Of a stretch of DNA of 64,000 bases, positions 19,026-28,443 are shown piece after piece. The notes beneath the pieces are model-generated. The model saw only the letters and a list, made by a program, of their open reading frames with translations, had not been told where the DNA came from and did not search any database. Made by a program: the position numbers and the translations under genes. This DNA is from Sugiyamaella lignohabitans (taxonomy: Eukaryota > Ascomycota > Dipodascomycetes > Dipodascales > Trichomonascaceae), in NCBI RefSeq assembly GCF_001640025.1, contig NC_031674.1:2604001-2668000 (forward strand). Reading direction: 5' to 3'. Position 1 is the stretch's first letter. Every line of letters starts with the position of its first letter.

Positions 19026-20125
19026 CTAAATAATCCTGGTCCGTATCGTTACCAATCCCCCTGAAAACCCTCGCAAGGCGGTAGCCTTCGGTTGCTTGGC
19101 CTGGAGCCTGCGATATGCTTCTTGGATATGCCTGGCCATGATGGGCCTCTGCTGCTCGTCAGGCCCATCAAACAAATGGTGATCTCTCTTACGTTTCTTA
19201 GAGTTTTTACCACTTCGTAGTTCAAGTTCGTCTTCTAAATCTTTTATTTTTAACGCCTCTTCCGTCAAGTTGGCCACAATTTCAAACGTCAAAAATCCCA
19301 ATATATCAATGATATCGTCATGAGGCCGTGAATCAGTCAATTGTGATATACCTGCCCATTCCCGAAAACGTTTTCCTTTTCTAAACGTAAATGAAGCCTG
19401 GCGACATTCACTCCAATGAACATACTCTTCTTTCGTCATGTCCCTAGTTCTATCATCTGCTGTTTTTAGTCTCTGTAGCGTTGCAACATTGGCTTCCATC
19501 TCTTCTTCGTCTTCATTTTCATCATCATTTTCATCGAGTGGTTGCTCTGCAAACATAAACGCCAGCTCCCAGGGCAGTCTAATTTTAGACTTTTTATACA
19601 ACTTTTTAGAAGCTTCGCTATTCATTACTCCAGCATCATCCAGCAAATCGGCACCTTCGACCCCACCTCCTTCTTGGTCTTTGGCATTTTTTCGCACATC
19701 TTTCCAAGATAGATAGGTACTTAGTCTGTTGACTTTGGCCTTGTCATGACGAATCAAAAAAATTAAATCTTCCACTGCTATAGATCTAGCGCCACGTCTC
19801 CTCGCCTGGGCCGTTCCTTGAAGAAGCTACTGTGTTAGTGGATAACGAGATTACTCATACCTAGACTCTATAATTCCTATTTTCATGACGAAACTACAAA
19901 CAACATGTTCAAAATTGACAAAATCATGCGCGTGAACCCTAGATGAAGAGCCTCAAAATAATCTCAACTTACAATCTCGACTACTTGTGATCGCACAATG
20001 TCTTCTATGACAGAAGTTGTCTCGACGGGTGGGTCATTCGTCTCCCCTGAGACAAACATCATCTGTTGGATCTCGCCCTTATACCGGTACTTGTCCTTGT
20101 CTTTATCCTTGTCTTGTGATGACAT
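19026..20125 (-). CDS. SPT3: Spt3, SAGA subunit, two exons
   Basis: Exon 1 is 20125 down to 19973 (51 codons), intron 19972-19827 (146 nt), exon 2 19826-19026; 317 residues, close to the yeast protein (337). The intron has GTAAGT, then CACTAAC eight bases before the acceptor TAG, and joins in phase 0: the protein reads VRSQVVEI | [16 protein letters not shown]. Spt3 carries two intramolecular histone folds, delivers TBP to TATA promoters within SAGA and contacts Spt8. Exon 1 includes [11 protein letters not shown], the hallmark N-terminal fold. Exon 2 includes [30 protein letters not shown] and the second fold near [17 protein letters not shown]. It lies head to head with NTR1, 175 bp apart. 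Confidence 0.94.
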
Positions 20126-20224
20126 TGTACTTTTGCTGATTATTATTTACAAGACTCGTCGACTCTTTCTTGTCAATCGTGTGATATGCTTCGACATCCA
20201 AGCTGAAGTTCACTACTGATACGT

Positions 20225-20234
20225 ATCACGTGAT
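20225..20234. promoter_or_regulatory. palindromic E-box ATCACGTGAT between SPT3 and NTR1
   Basis: The perfect 10-bp palindrome ATCACGTGAT contains CACGTG at 20227-20232. It sits 67 bases upstream of the NTR1 ATG and 100 bases upstream of SPT3. This matches the bHLH Cbf1 site (RTCACRTG) and probably serves both genes. Confidence 0.6.
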
Positions 20235-20300
20235 TGTTGTTGACATTACCAAAGCGTGAAGAGCGAGAAAGCACCTGTGCAGTTTTAGTTGTATAGATAA

Positions 20301-22889
20301 ATGTCTTCCTCCAGTGAGTATAATTCTTCTGAGGATGAATATAATGGGCTGGGCAGCTCATCTAGGAGGTCAAGAAATAAGAGGAACAGATTCGACAGCG
20401 GAAGTGATGAAGAGGACGAGGACCTTGGTGCGAAACGCAGCCGCTTCAAACCAATGAGCTTTACTTCTGGGGCAACATTAGAGCCTGAAACTATGAATCA
20501 TATCGAGAGTCGGAGCGAGAACCAATTTGCTAAAGGATCTGGTGAAAAGCAGTATAACAGTTCTGCTAAAAAAGGTGAAGAAAGCCGGTCAGGACGTGAA
20601 GATCGGGTCGAGAGCGAAAGCTCAGAGCACGAGGATGGGTTACAAGAAATAAGAGGATTCGGCAGCATGAATAACTTTTTCGCCCAAGCAATGGGTCAGA
20701 CTCAGAGTAGTGGAAATAATGAAGAGATGTCAAGTGATAACGAAAGTGAAGACCAAGCACAAGGAAAACCTGCGTTGGCATCATTTGGTTCGTCAGCGAA
20801 ACGAAATTCAAAGATTGATCTCACGTCTAAAAAGGGTTCACATTATATATCTTCTTATGGAATTGGAGCCAAACTTCTAGGTAAAATGGGTTATGTGCCT
20901 GGTAAAGGTTTGGGTGCAGACGGTAAAGGAATTGTAGAACCAGTCCAGCAAAAATTGCGGCCTACAAAGCTTGGTCTGGGTGGTATTGACGAAAAGACGA
21001 AGCAATCTAAAAAAGTGGATGCCGAGAAGGCTGATATAGAGAGAAGAACTGCGAAGGGTTCAGAAGGAAGTCAGTTTAAAAAGGGTATAGCGACAAAGGA
21101 TATATATGAAATGATCACAAGACTCGAGAGTGAAGGTCTACGAGTGCCCACCGCATATGAAACTCTGATCTCAATGACAAAAGAATATCGCACTGACTCT
21201 AACAATGAAGTTAAATCGAGCATTTTTGGACTTCAAGAGCAGGCTATGACTCAATTGAGGAAATATTATCGAGCATGGGCCACAATGAAATCCACAAGAG
21301 AGTATGCAAAGTACGAACTTGTTCAAGTCAGGGCGAAGCTTGAAAAGCTGATAGACGACATAGCTGATTTGAGGTCAGCCATTGAAGTGGTGGACGAAAT
21401 TAATAAATTCCACCTTGTCAAATCAATGGATAACAGTTCCCTAATAGATGAGAAACTGGCAAGTCTTCTTGATAAATTGCAGTTCGAATTTATAAGTCAA
21501 CTGGACTCATTACAGTTAGATCAGTTTGCAGTTGCCGTAATAAAGCCACATTTTACAGAATTTGTTGACGAATGGAAACCGCTTGATGAGCCGTCAGCAT
21601 TTCGAGATTATTTTTTGCGATGGAATCTATTACTTTCCATTGAGAGGTTGGATAAGAACAGTGAGGAATCCACTAGCTTATCAGCCGCCAATTTTCTTTT
21701 ACCTGTCTCTGAGAGAAACGGCTCGTCTAATAATGAGCAAGTACCTGCTCGGAAGCGTAGGGGAACACATTTTGAAAGCTTGCTGTATAATGTCTGGTAT
21801 CCCAAAATAGAGTCCGTCCTGTCCCACGAATGGGATGTGACACATCCTGGACCTGCAATTCTTCTTCTTGAAGAATGGGAGGCAGTGTTGCCGGAGTTTG
21901 TGAAAATGGTCGTTCTTCGTGGTGTTGTATTTCCAAGGCTAAAGGATGCGATTGACAGATGGCAGCCTTTATCTGAATCTAAACATGATGACCATTCGGA
22001 ACCTCATATATGGATTTTTCCTTGGCTGCCTTACTTGGGAGGCTCTTACGAAGCCGTCATGCTAGAAATTATCGGATTGATGAAAGCAAAATTTGCATTT
22101 TTAATAAAAGAGTGGCTCAGCAAACCGAGACGTGCTGTGCCTTTCGAAGAGTTAACGTCATGGAGGCAACTTATTGGAGAACAGGAAATGGATGATCTGT
22201 TGCAATTGACCCTAGTTCCAGGTTTGCGGCGATACCTGTCTCAAGAACTTGAAATCAACCCTGCTGAGCAGGTGTTAACTCCTCTGGAGGCTGTCGTGAA
22301 GAAGTGGGGCAGGGTCCTTAGTCCAAGCATCACAAGCTCAATTCTTGAGAAAGAATTTTTTCCTAAATGGTTAAACGTCTTACACAGTTGGCTCGTCGAG
22401 CCTAATGCAAAATTAGAGGATATATCATCCTGGTACCAAGCATGGAGCATGTGGTTCCCGCAATCCATACGAGATACGATAGCTGTAGAAGAAGGATTCC
22501 GCAAGGGTCTAGATCTCATAAATGATGCCCTTGATTTGAACCCCAAGGAACGATACAAGCTTGAGCATCCCACGAAAGCAGCATCCCCAGCGCCCCGACC
22601 GGAGTACTATAAGCCAGTCTATGATGACGTGACATCTAGCTCCGATTACAAGCCGAAGAGCACATTCCGTGATGTGGTAGAAGAATACTGTTTAGAACAT
22701 GATGTCTTCCTCGTACCGCAGAAAAAGTCACATCCAACACTAGGACACCGTCTCTACCGAGTCAGCCACGATCCTTCAGGCAAGACTGGCCCTTGGTGCT
22801 ACTTTGACGAAGACGTCATCTGGATTCGGCGTAAATCCTCAGAAGAGTATGAGCCAATTGATGTTGATGATTTAACTAGCTTTCTATGA
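20301..22889 (+). CDS. NTR1: Ntr1/Spp382 (TFIP11), spliceosome disassembly G-patch protein
   Basis: 862 residues, ATG 20301, single exon. Ntr1 (TFIP11 in animals) activates the DEAH helicase Prp43 through its G-patch to take apart the post-splicing intron-lariat complex. The acidic/Ser-rich N-terminus (1-120) with GFGSMNNFFAQAMGQ matches the TIP N-terminal domain. The G-patch is at about 186-228 (GIGAKLLGKMGYVPGKGLG). The rest is the long helical GCFC-like region, with conserved stretches around VWYPKIESVLSHEWD, WIFPWLPYLGG and the C-terminal GPWCYFDEDVIWIRRK. It is longer than S. cerevisiae Spp382 (708) and nearer to human TFIP11 (837). The 5' end is close to SPT3. Confidence 0.93.
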   Translation: MSSSSEYNSSEDEYNGLGSSSRRSRNKRNRFDSGSDEEDEDLGAKRSRFKPMSFTSGATLEPETMNHIESRSENQFAKGSGEKQYNSSAKKGEESRSGREDRVESESSEHEDGLQEIRGFGSMNNFFAQAMGQTQSSGNNEEMSSDNESEDQAQGKPALASFGSSAKRNSKIDLTSKKGSHYISSYGIGAKLLGKMGYVPGKGLGADGKGIVEPVQQKLRPTKLGLGGIDEKTKQSKKVDAEKADIERRTAKGSEGSQFKKGIATKDIYEMITRLESEGLRVPTAYETLISMTKEYRTDSNNEVKSSIFGLQEQAMTQLRKYYRAWATMKSTREYAKYELVQVRAKLEKLIDDIADLRSAIEVVDEINKFHLVKSMDNSSLIDEKLASLLDKLQFEFISQLDSLQLDQFAVAVIKPHFTEFVDEWKPLDEPSAFRDYFLRWNLLLSIERLDKNSEESTSLSAANFLLPVSERNGSSNNEQVPARKRRGTHFESLLYNVWYPKIESVLSHEWDVTHPGPAILLLEEWEAVLPEFVKMVVLRGVVFPRLKDAIDRWQPLSESKHDDHSEPHIWIFPWLPYLGGSYEAVMLEIIGLMKAKFAFLIKEWLSKPRRAVPFEELTSWRQLIGEQEMDDLLQLTLVPGLRRYLSQELEINPAEQVLTPLEAVVKKWGRVLSPSITSSILEKEFFPKWLNVLHSWLVEPNAKLEDISSWYQAWSMWFPQSIRDTIAVEEGFRKGLDLINDALDLNPKERYKLEHPTKAASPAPRPEYYKPVYDDVTSSSDYKPKSTFRDVVEEYCLEHDVFLVPQKKSHPTLGHRLYRVSHDPSGKTGPWCYFDEDVIWIRRKSSEEYEPIDVDDLTSFL

Positions 22890-23159
22890 TTACCAATGAC
22901 TCAAGAAGCGGAAATTGACCCTTCGCGTGGCCAGAATGTTATATGATATTCCAACTCGATACGATCACCACTTTGCTTGCAAAGCATATTCGAGCGGATA
23001 GCAAGCCATACGACACAAGCCCTCGTTTAAAACAGATTGGTTTATTGTATATATACAGTATGGCAATGCAATGAGTTGTTGCTATATACATGTGTTGTGA
23101 TACAGTTGCCATGGAATAAATGAATAACAGTTTGTTGTACAGCCTGTCTTGAGCTCTCT

Positions 23160-23906
23160 CTAAGCGGAAGCGGCAGGTTTTTCAGAGTCGATAGACTCCG
23201 AGATCGAGTTGGACGATGGAGTTGCAGCTTCGGTGGAAGCAGTTTCACCCTCGGTGGAAGGAGCAGAATCTCCCTCTACAGAGTCAAGAGGAGCGTCCTC
23301 TCTCAACTCTTCACTGTAAACTTCAGGATATCTGCGGAAACAGTCTTGCATACCTTGGAACTTCTCCACACAATCAATTCCCTTGGGGTCAGCCTCGGAA
23401 TAAACAAAACAGCTGAAGGCAGCCTTGAACTCTTCTCCACATGGACCGTTGGCCATGCCTCCAAGACAAGGACAGTCCCAGTTGATTTCACCAGTTTCGG
23501 GGTTGAATGCTCCTTGGTTAGCAGCAGCCTCTTCTTCAGTGATCTCAGCGGCTTCAGTAGCAGCAGAGGTGACTACCTCAGTGGCATCGGCAACAACCTC
23601 CGAGGCATTCAAAAGTGTGGTGTTGGTCTTGACATCTTTGAGATCTATGACTTCATTCTTGAGAAACGAGGGCTCTTCTTCAGCAGGTGTGCTTTCTTTC
23701 ACTTCTTCTTCCTTGTCGTCGGCATGGGCAACATTGGTATAAGCCAAATATCCAATAAATGGAGTGGCAAAAGCAGCAGCAAAAACAGCTGGTGAAGCAG
23801 TTCTAGCTTGGGTGGCACGTGCAGAGGCAAATGCTCTACGACCAGTAGTATAAAAGTATTGTCGGCTTGCAAAGCTCAGACTTCTTGGTATTGTGTTTCT
23901 GAGCAT
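23160..23906 (-). CDS. MIA40: Mia40/Tim40, intermembrane-space import oxidoreductase
   Basis: 248 residues from ATG 23906. Mia40 oxidises small Cys-rich proteins as they enter the mitochondrial intermembrane space and passes electrons to Erv1. A basic presequence (1-35) and a hydrophobic anchor (about 41-60, [20 protein letters not shown]) form an inner-membrane stop-transfer signal. A Glu/Ala-rich linker follows. The redox CPC motif is Cys145-Pro-Cys147. The twin CX9C pairs are Cys156/166 and Cys179/189. The C-terminus is acidic and Ser/Glu/Thr-rich. The length is shorter than S. cerevisiae (403), mainly in the linker. It converges on NTR1. Confidence 0.95.
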   Translation of the reverse strand: MLRNTIPRSLSFASRQYFYTTGRRAFASARATQARTASPAVFAAAFATPFIGYLAYTNVAHADDKEEEVKESTPAEEEPSFLKNEVIDLKDVKTNTTLLNASEVVADATEVVTSAATEAAEITEEEAAANQGAFNPETGEINWDCPCLGGMANGPCGEEFKAAFSCFVYSEADPKGIDCVEKFQGMQDCFRRYPEVYSEELREDAPLDSVEGDSAPSTEGETASTEAATPSSNSISESIDSEKPAASA

Positions 23907-24458
23907 TATTATCAAAACTATAATGACCTCTTATATCTGTGCTTCTGGCAAGATGGATGTTGTTGTCACTGGGTTTGTCAGTACTGTATAAATCAATCTT
24001 CCGTATTTGTAATATTTCTCGAGCATCTTTGAAAAATATGTACAATAAACGTCGACCTAACCCCGATCAGAAAATCCGGAATCCCGCGGACTGTAGTCGA
24101 TGGGCTCCATCATAACAGTGACAGTTTTCCACTAAGGGCATCCAGCCATTTTACATATGAAGTTTGAAAGTTTGGTACGAAATATACAGGGCCTGGGTCC
24201 TGTTTCAAAAATTTGCCTGTAACAAAATTGGCTTCTCTTTTAATCTTGTACTGGTCCCCAACTTGCGCTCACGTGACAGTTTCGAGATGTACAAAATATA
24301 TACCAAGAAAATAGAGTTCATAATATGCGTTTGTTGCTTCCTTTCCTTAATAATTTATATTTGTCGGTTTCAACATATCACACCGATTGTGTAGCAATTG
24401 GCTGATATCAGCTTGTATTATTGTACAAAGAAACCTTTCCTGATCCCCAGATACTAGA
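23907..24458. other. divergent upstream region MIA40/THI80
   Basis: 550 bp with a CACGTG site at 24270-24275 (TCACGTGAC). No gene is seen; a 76-codon open frame inside lacks any family resemblance. I see no TPP-riboswitch-like core. Confidence 0.45.
24269..24277. promoter_or_regulatory. CACGTG (Cbf1-type) site upstream of THI80
   Basis: TCACGTGAC, 182 bases upstream of the THI80 ATG and about 360 bases upstream of MIA40. It fits the GTCACRTGA class bound by Cbf1 in yeasts. Confidence 0.45.
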
Positions 24459-25384
24459 ATGTATGATAGCTACTTCGAGCCGGCTGCTTTTCTGCAGAAC
24501 ACGGCGCCGATAACTGATAGATCAGATGGCAAGCCACCATATGCTTTAATCATTTTAAACCAGAAAATTCAAAATAGCAATTTATTCAATAAAGCATGGA
24601 ATTTCGGTAAGTGGTCATATTCGAAACATTGATTGGGTACGGGATCCCATACGGGATCTTGGGATTGCTAACATGACCAGCGTCTTTGCGAGTATGTGCG
24701 GATGGCGGTGCCAATCGGCTGTATGACTACTTCACCGACGACATTACTAGAAAACAGCATGTGAGTATATAATAGAGGTCTAACCTGACAATGAGACCAC
24801 ATTTCCTCAGAATTGAAACATGGCATATCGGAGCGTTCTAACAATCTATGAAGATACCACAAATAATTACCGGTGATTTCGACTCGCTAAGGGACGATGT
24901 GCGTGACTATTATGAGAGTTTGGGAACAAAGATTATCCATAATCCAGATCAATATTCTACTGATTTCATGAAGGCAAACAAAAGCATCAAGGATCACAGC
25001 TCCAGCTCGTATAGCATATTGGCGTTAGGAGGAATGGGTGGGAGAGTTGATCAACAATTCCATTCCATACACCAGCTATTCCTCTCTAAGGAACAAGGTC
25101 AACTGATTTATCTAATCTCTACAGAAAGCATTTCATTCCTACTGGATGAAGGTAAAAGTACTATTATTACACCCACAGACTTGATTGGAGAAACATGTGG
25201 TATTATTCCCGTTTGTGGTGAAACGAGTATAACCACTCAGGGCCTGAGGTGGGACGTTTCTGACTGGAAAACTAGTTTTGGAAGTCAAGTTTCTACCAGT
25301 AATCACCTCATATCGGACTCTATCACCATAGAAAGCGACAAGCCTGTACTATTTACAGCCGAGATCCGAGATTCGGAGCAATGA
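24459..25384 (+). CDS. THI80: thiamine pyrophosphokinase, three exons
   Basis: Exons 24459-24606, 24681-24760 and 24854-25384; 252 residues. Intron 1 (74 nt) has GTAAGT, CTAAC at 24668 and acceptor CAG. Intron 2 (93 nt) has GTGAGT, CTAAC at 24838 and ends AAG, which is unusual; all CAG/GAG alternatives run into stops. The joined protein reads PYALIILNQKI, then SLRVCADGGANRLYDYF from the 80-nt middle exon, then ITGDFDSLR, all diagnostic of the family. The enzyme transfers a pyrophosphate from ATP to thiamine, making the cofactor ThDP in the cytosol. DQYSTDFMKA and LGGMGGRVDQQF are further hallmarks. S. cerevisiae Thi80 is 319 residues; this one is compact. Confidence 0.88.
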
Positions 25385-25807
25385 AACGATTGAATGTCTT
25401 ATAATATTTTAAGATACTAGAGAAACCTATGTGAAATAAACAAATAGACGACAGTATAATTTTGTAGTCATTTTCAGGCGTCAGCTCTAGATCTACATTT
25501 AAAAGTCGCTAACAAGTTCGGCCATATCCAGAGTAAAACAAGATTTCCCGTCCGATCAATCATATTTAAGCCTCTGAGAGCCTTGATCAGTAATGCCGTG
25601 GGAGACCAGGCGTGAACAGAAGGTGCTGAACTTTTTTTTTATCTGAGATATTTTTTTCTGCAAGTTCCTATTCACAATATTATGGTATTCGGTAGATTTT
25701 TGCACTATTACCTACTCATATCCCGTTAAAGAAATTGTTCTATGAATATTGTGTTAAAGGGACCCTATCAATTGAGATAGATGCAAAAATCCGAAAATCG
25801 CGAACTT
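25385..25807. other. interval between THI80 and tRNA-Ala
   Basis: About 420 bp of AT-rich sequence with T-tracts near 25630 and 25660. Nothing coding is seen. It would supply the 5' flank of the tRNA gene. Confidence 0.4.
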
Positions 25808-25881
25808 GGGCGTATAGTCTAGTTGGTTATGGCGCTCGCTTAGCATGCGAGAGGTCTCCGGTTCAATTCCGGATTCGTCCA
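25808..25881 (+). tRNA. tRNA-Ala(AGC)
   Basis: 74 nt, starting GGGCGTA and ending TTCGTCC plus discriminator A. The anticodon stem CTCGC/GCGAG encloses loop TTAGCAT with anticodon AGC. The T-arm is TCCGG/CCGGA around TTCAATT. The G3-T70 wobble in the acceptor stem, the alanine identity element, is present; T6-T67 is unpaired, as in the S. cerevisiae gene. There is no intron. A run of nine T follows (25882-25890) as Pol III terminator. Confidence 0.96.
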
Positions 25882-25890
25882 TTTTTTTTT
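25882..25890 (+). terminator. Pol III T-run terminator
   Basis: Nine consecutive T directly after the tRNA-Ala discriminator base. Confidence 0.8.
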
Positions 25891-25978
25891 CAATTTCTAC
25901 TTGGAGGATACATTTTTAAAATATAGGGGCCACCCAGAACAATTTCCACGGCGGAGTTTTACGACCGTTTCAGACTTC

Positions 25979-26004
25979 GGCAGTCGAGGCTCTGCCTCAG
26001 CGCC
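25979..26004 (+). repeat. decayed GC-hairpin element (copy F) with paired stem changes
   Basis: CGAGGCTCTGCCTCAGCGCC keeps the TCT loop, but its stem is GAGGC/GCCTC where intact copies have GGGGC/GCCCC, so one base pair is changed on both sides. It lies 80 bases past the SEN34 stop, antisense to that gene. Confidence 0.5.
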
Positions 26005-26083
26005 TTGTTCAATATGTTCGTGTATTTGTGGTTATCATTATGTCATATCATAGTACATTATAGGCGTATATACAATAAGAAAT

Positions 26084-27268
26084 CTAGCCAAAACCAGCCC
26101 ATTCGACGCTGAATATCCTGTATTTGTCTTCTTCCTTGACATCACAGCCCGAGTCTTCAGCCCCAACTACCCAGCACTTTTTCACTGCCGTTCCTAGCCT
26201 TCCTCCACCAACTATGTCCAAGACAGCAAACTCCTGATCCCAGTTAAACCCAATGGCAATATGGTGAGAATGAAATCTCAGCGGATCACCAGGATATGCT
26301 ACAAATTGACCGCCAAACCGCAGACCCGGTGTGAGGAAAAATCCTTTTTTATGAAGCTCTTTGTATATGTTGTAGGAAGCTTTGGAGGGCCTGGGAACAA
26401 AAAAACTTTCTTGAACAGCCAATGGCTTATATGTCTTTAATGAAGAGTTCGTTGGGGTGGTAACACTGGGTATAGTGACCGTTCCACCAGTTATTTGTTG
26501 TGATTCAGGGAAGGTTTTCTCGAGCCAGCGCTGTTTTTCAAGGCTTATGACCTCTTCGTCAGCAGAATTCTTCTCTTCTTCACTCTCAATTCTCTCCGTC
26601 TTCTCTATAATTTCTACTTTAACTTCTCTCTCAGTCTCTATATTACCCTCCGTTTTTATGGTAGTTGTAACTGTCACTTTTCCCTGCTTTTCAGTATTGG
26701 CAGATGTAAGATTATCCCTAGAATCAGTGGCTGGCTCTTGATGAGAAGCCTTGGTCGTCTCTGTCTCTGGAATTCTTGGGGGAGCTGGTTCAACCGGCCC
26801 AGCCTGGTCTCCGTTTGCTACGACTTGATCTTGTTCAGTTCCATCGCGCTTTTCACTTTTCAATTTTTCCAATCTTTTTTTCTCCTTCTCTTGTTCCTTT
26901 CGTCGTTTTATCTCTAAAGCAGCTACTCTTCTCTCCCACATGACATCTTTATGACGTTCAAACTGCTCTTGCTCCTGTCGATGTCTTTCAGCTCGCACTT
27001 CTTTAGCATCTTCTTTGGTAAACTTGGAAACCGCTTGTTTGTGTGCTTCGCTATCATCTACCAAATATGCTACTTTTAAGTCGAACACCAGAAGTTCGAT
27101 ATCTTCAGGCATAAGTTCCAAAGGTAAGCCCATGAAGACATTTTGCTGAGGTATCTGCGGTAAAATTCCTATCAGCGTTCCGCAAACATGATATTTTTCT
27201 CTTAGTACTTTCACATGATCCAAGTCAAATACCAGGCCCCTGCCTCCGACTATATTAATTGGTATCAT
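26084..27268 (-). CDS. SEN34: Sen34, tRNA-splicing endonuclease catalytic subunit
   Basis: 394 residues from ATG 27268. Sen34 makes the 3'-splice-site cut in intron-containing pre-tRNAs, in the SEN tetramer with Sen2, Sen54 and Sen15. The N-terminal domain (LVFDLDHVKVLREKY, PQQNVFMGLPLELM) matches Sen34. The middle is a Lys/Glu-rich, then Thr/Glu-rich linker (about 120-280). The C-terminal nuclease fold carries the triad: Tyr325 in VAYPGDP, a His in RFHSHHIAIG (333-336) and Lys363/364 in TAVKKCWVV. Upstream of the ATG the sequence TTTGCAG could be an acceptor of a 5' exon, but no CTAAC precedes it. It is longer than S. cerevisiae Sen34 (275) through the linker. Confidence 0.93.
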   Translation of the reverse strand: MIPINIVGGRGLVFDLDHVKVLREKYHVCGTLIGILPQIPQQNVFMGLPLELMPEDIELLVFDLKVAYLVDDSEAHKQAVSKFTKEDAKEVRAERHRQEQEQFERHKDVMWERRVAALEIKRRKEQEKEKKRLEKLKSEKRDGTEQDQVVANGDQAGPVEPAPPRIPETETTKASHQEPATDSRDNLTSANTEKQGKVTVTTTIKTEGNIETEREVKVEIIEKTERIESEEEKNSADEEVISLEKQRWLEKTFPESQQITGGTVTIPSVTTPTNSSLKTYKPLAVQESFFVPRPSKASYNIYKELHKKGFFLTPGLRFGGQFVAYPGDPLRFHSHHIAIGFNWDQEFAVLDIVGGGRLGTAVKKCWVVGAEDSGCDVKEEDKYRIFSVEWAGFG

Positions 27269-27500
27269 CCGCAAGAGAGTCAACCAACCTGCAAACGAAT
27301 GTAAAATAAATAAAAATTATAGTAGTGAAGATACAACATGTACTGCAGGTTACAATATATCTTCTCCTGCGAGGCTGTACCTGCTGCAGCTAAATAGACC
27401 CTGCATTGGAGCTAGTGTCTTAGCAAAGTAGCATTCCAAATTTCATAAGTCATAGCATCCATTTTAATTACGTATTTCTATAGATTTTCTTTTCAAGGAT

Positions 27501-28443
27501 TTATGCCTTGTTAGCACCTCCAAGTAGTTCAATGCATCTCTTGGCCTCAGCAGCAAAGGCAGCTAAACTACCCTTTTGCAAGGCAGTCATTTCAAGCTTG
27601 CCAATGTTTTGGGACAAGAACTCGAGATAAGGGTCGTGTAAGTTTCTGTTGAAATTAACCTTACGGATACCCAAGGAAATAGCCTTCTTCATAAGCTCGT
27701 CGTCAAAGTCGTGAGGAACACCGTGGAGGACCAAAGGAACTGATGGGTTTTCCTTGTGAATCTTGTCGAGTCGATCAAGCTGCCAGTACTTGGCTGGACC
27801 ACCTGGAGGATAGATACCGTGGATGTTACCAAATGAAGGAGCCAAGAAATGAACTCCAGTTTTGCTAATGAAATCAGCAGCGAACTCAGGTTCAGTATAG
27901 AGAGCTTCGAGATCTACGGTAGGAAGACCATCTTCACCACCTTGGATACGGCCCATCTCGGCTTCAATGGAAATGTTGCGCTCCTTGGCCTTCTCAACAA
28001 TGCTAGCTACGAACTTGGCATTCTCCTCAGGGTCCTCACTGGATGCATCAACCATGATCGAGTCGAAAGGTAATTCAAGAGCAAGGAAAACATCCTCTCT
28101 CTCAGTGCAGTGATCTAAGTGCAAAGCCATTGGAACTTTGGCATGGTGAAGAGCATCAGCAGCAAACTTCACAAAGTCGGGACCTTGGAAATGAATAGAC
28201 CACGGGAAAATCTCCACAATAGCAGGTGCATTGGCTTCCTCAGCGGCCTTGATAGAAGCTAGAATACCGTCGGCATTGTAACTGAATAAGTTAGAAACTG
28301 GATCACTCCAGGTTTGCTATAATTTGATGGCATAAGAGCAGTGACTACTTGACTACTTACCAATTGAAAGCAGCGATACAGTAGCCTCCCTTCTGGGCAT
28401 CATTGAGAATCTTCCAAGTACGGTTATTTTGAGGATATGACAT
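27501..28443 (-). CDS. class II ketose-bisphosphate aldolase, two exons
   Basis: Exon 1 28443-28361, intron 28360-28282 (79 nt; GTAAGT, CTAAC then TTATTCAG), exon 2 28281-27501; 287 residues. Splicing joins AAFN-C-YNADG in phase 2. This is the short, metal-dependent aldolase type of the KbaY/GatY group, not the 359-residue Fba1 of yeast glycolysis. Zinc ligands include His82 and His85 in ALHLDHCTE; NIHG and VLHGV are the later histidine motifs, and GGEDG is also present. It should cleave fructose- or tagatose-type bisphosphates or a related ketose-1-phosphate; the exact substrate cannot be read from sequence. Similar proteins occur in filamentous fungi; a bacterial origin is possible. Confidence 0.85.

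Noticed and set aside
24459..25384. Start of THI80 at ATG 24848
   Set aside because: That would lack the ADGG motif region. Upstream exons supply the diagnostic VCADGGANRLY segment.
27269..27300. Possible 5' exon of SEN34 via TTTGCAG
   Set aside because: No CTAAC near the acceptor and no needed residues missing from the ATG 27268 product.
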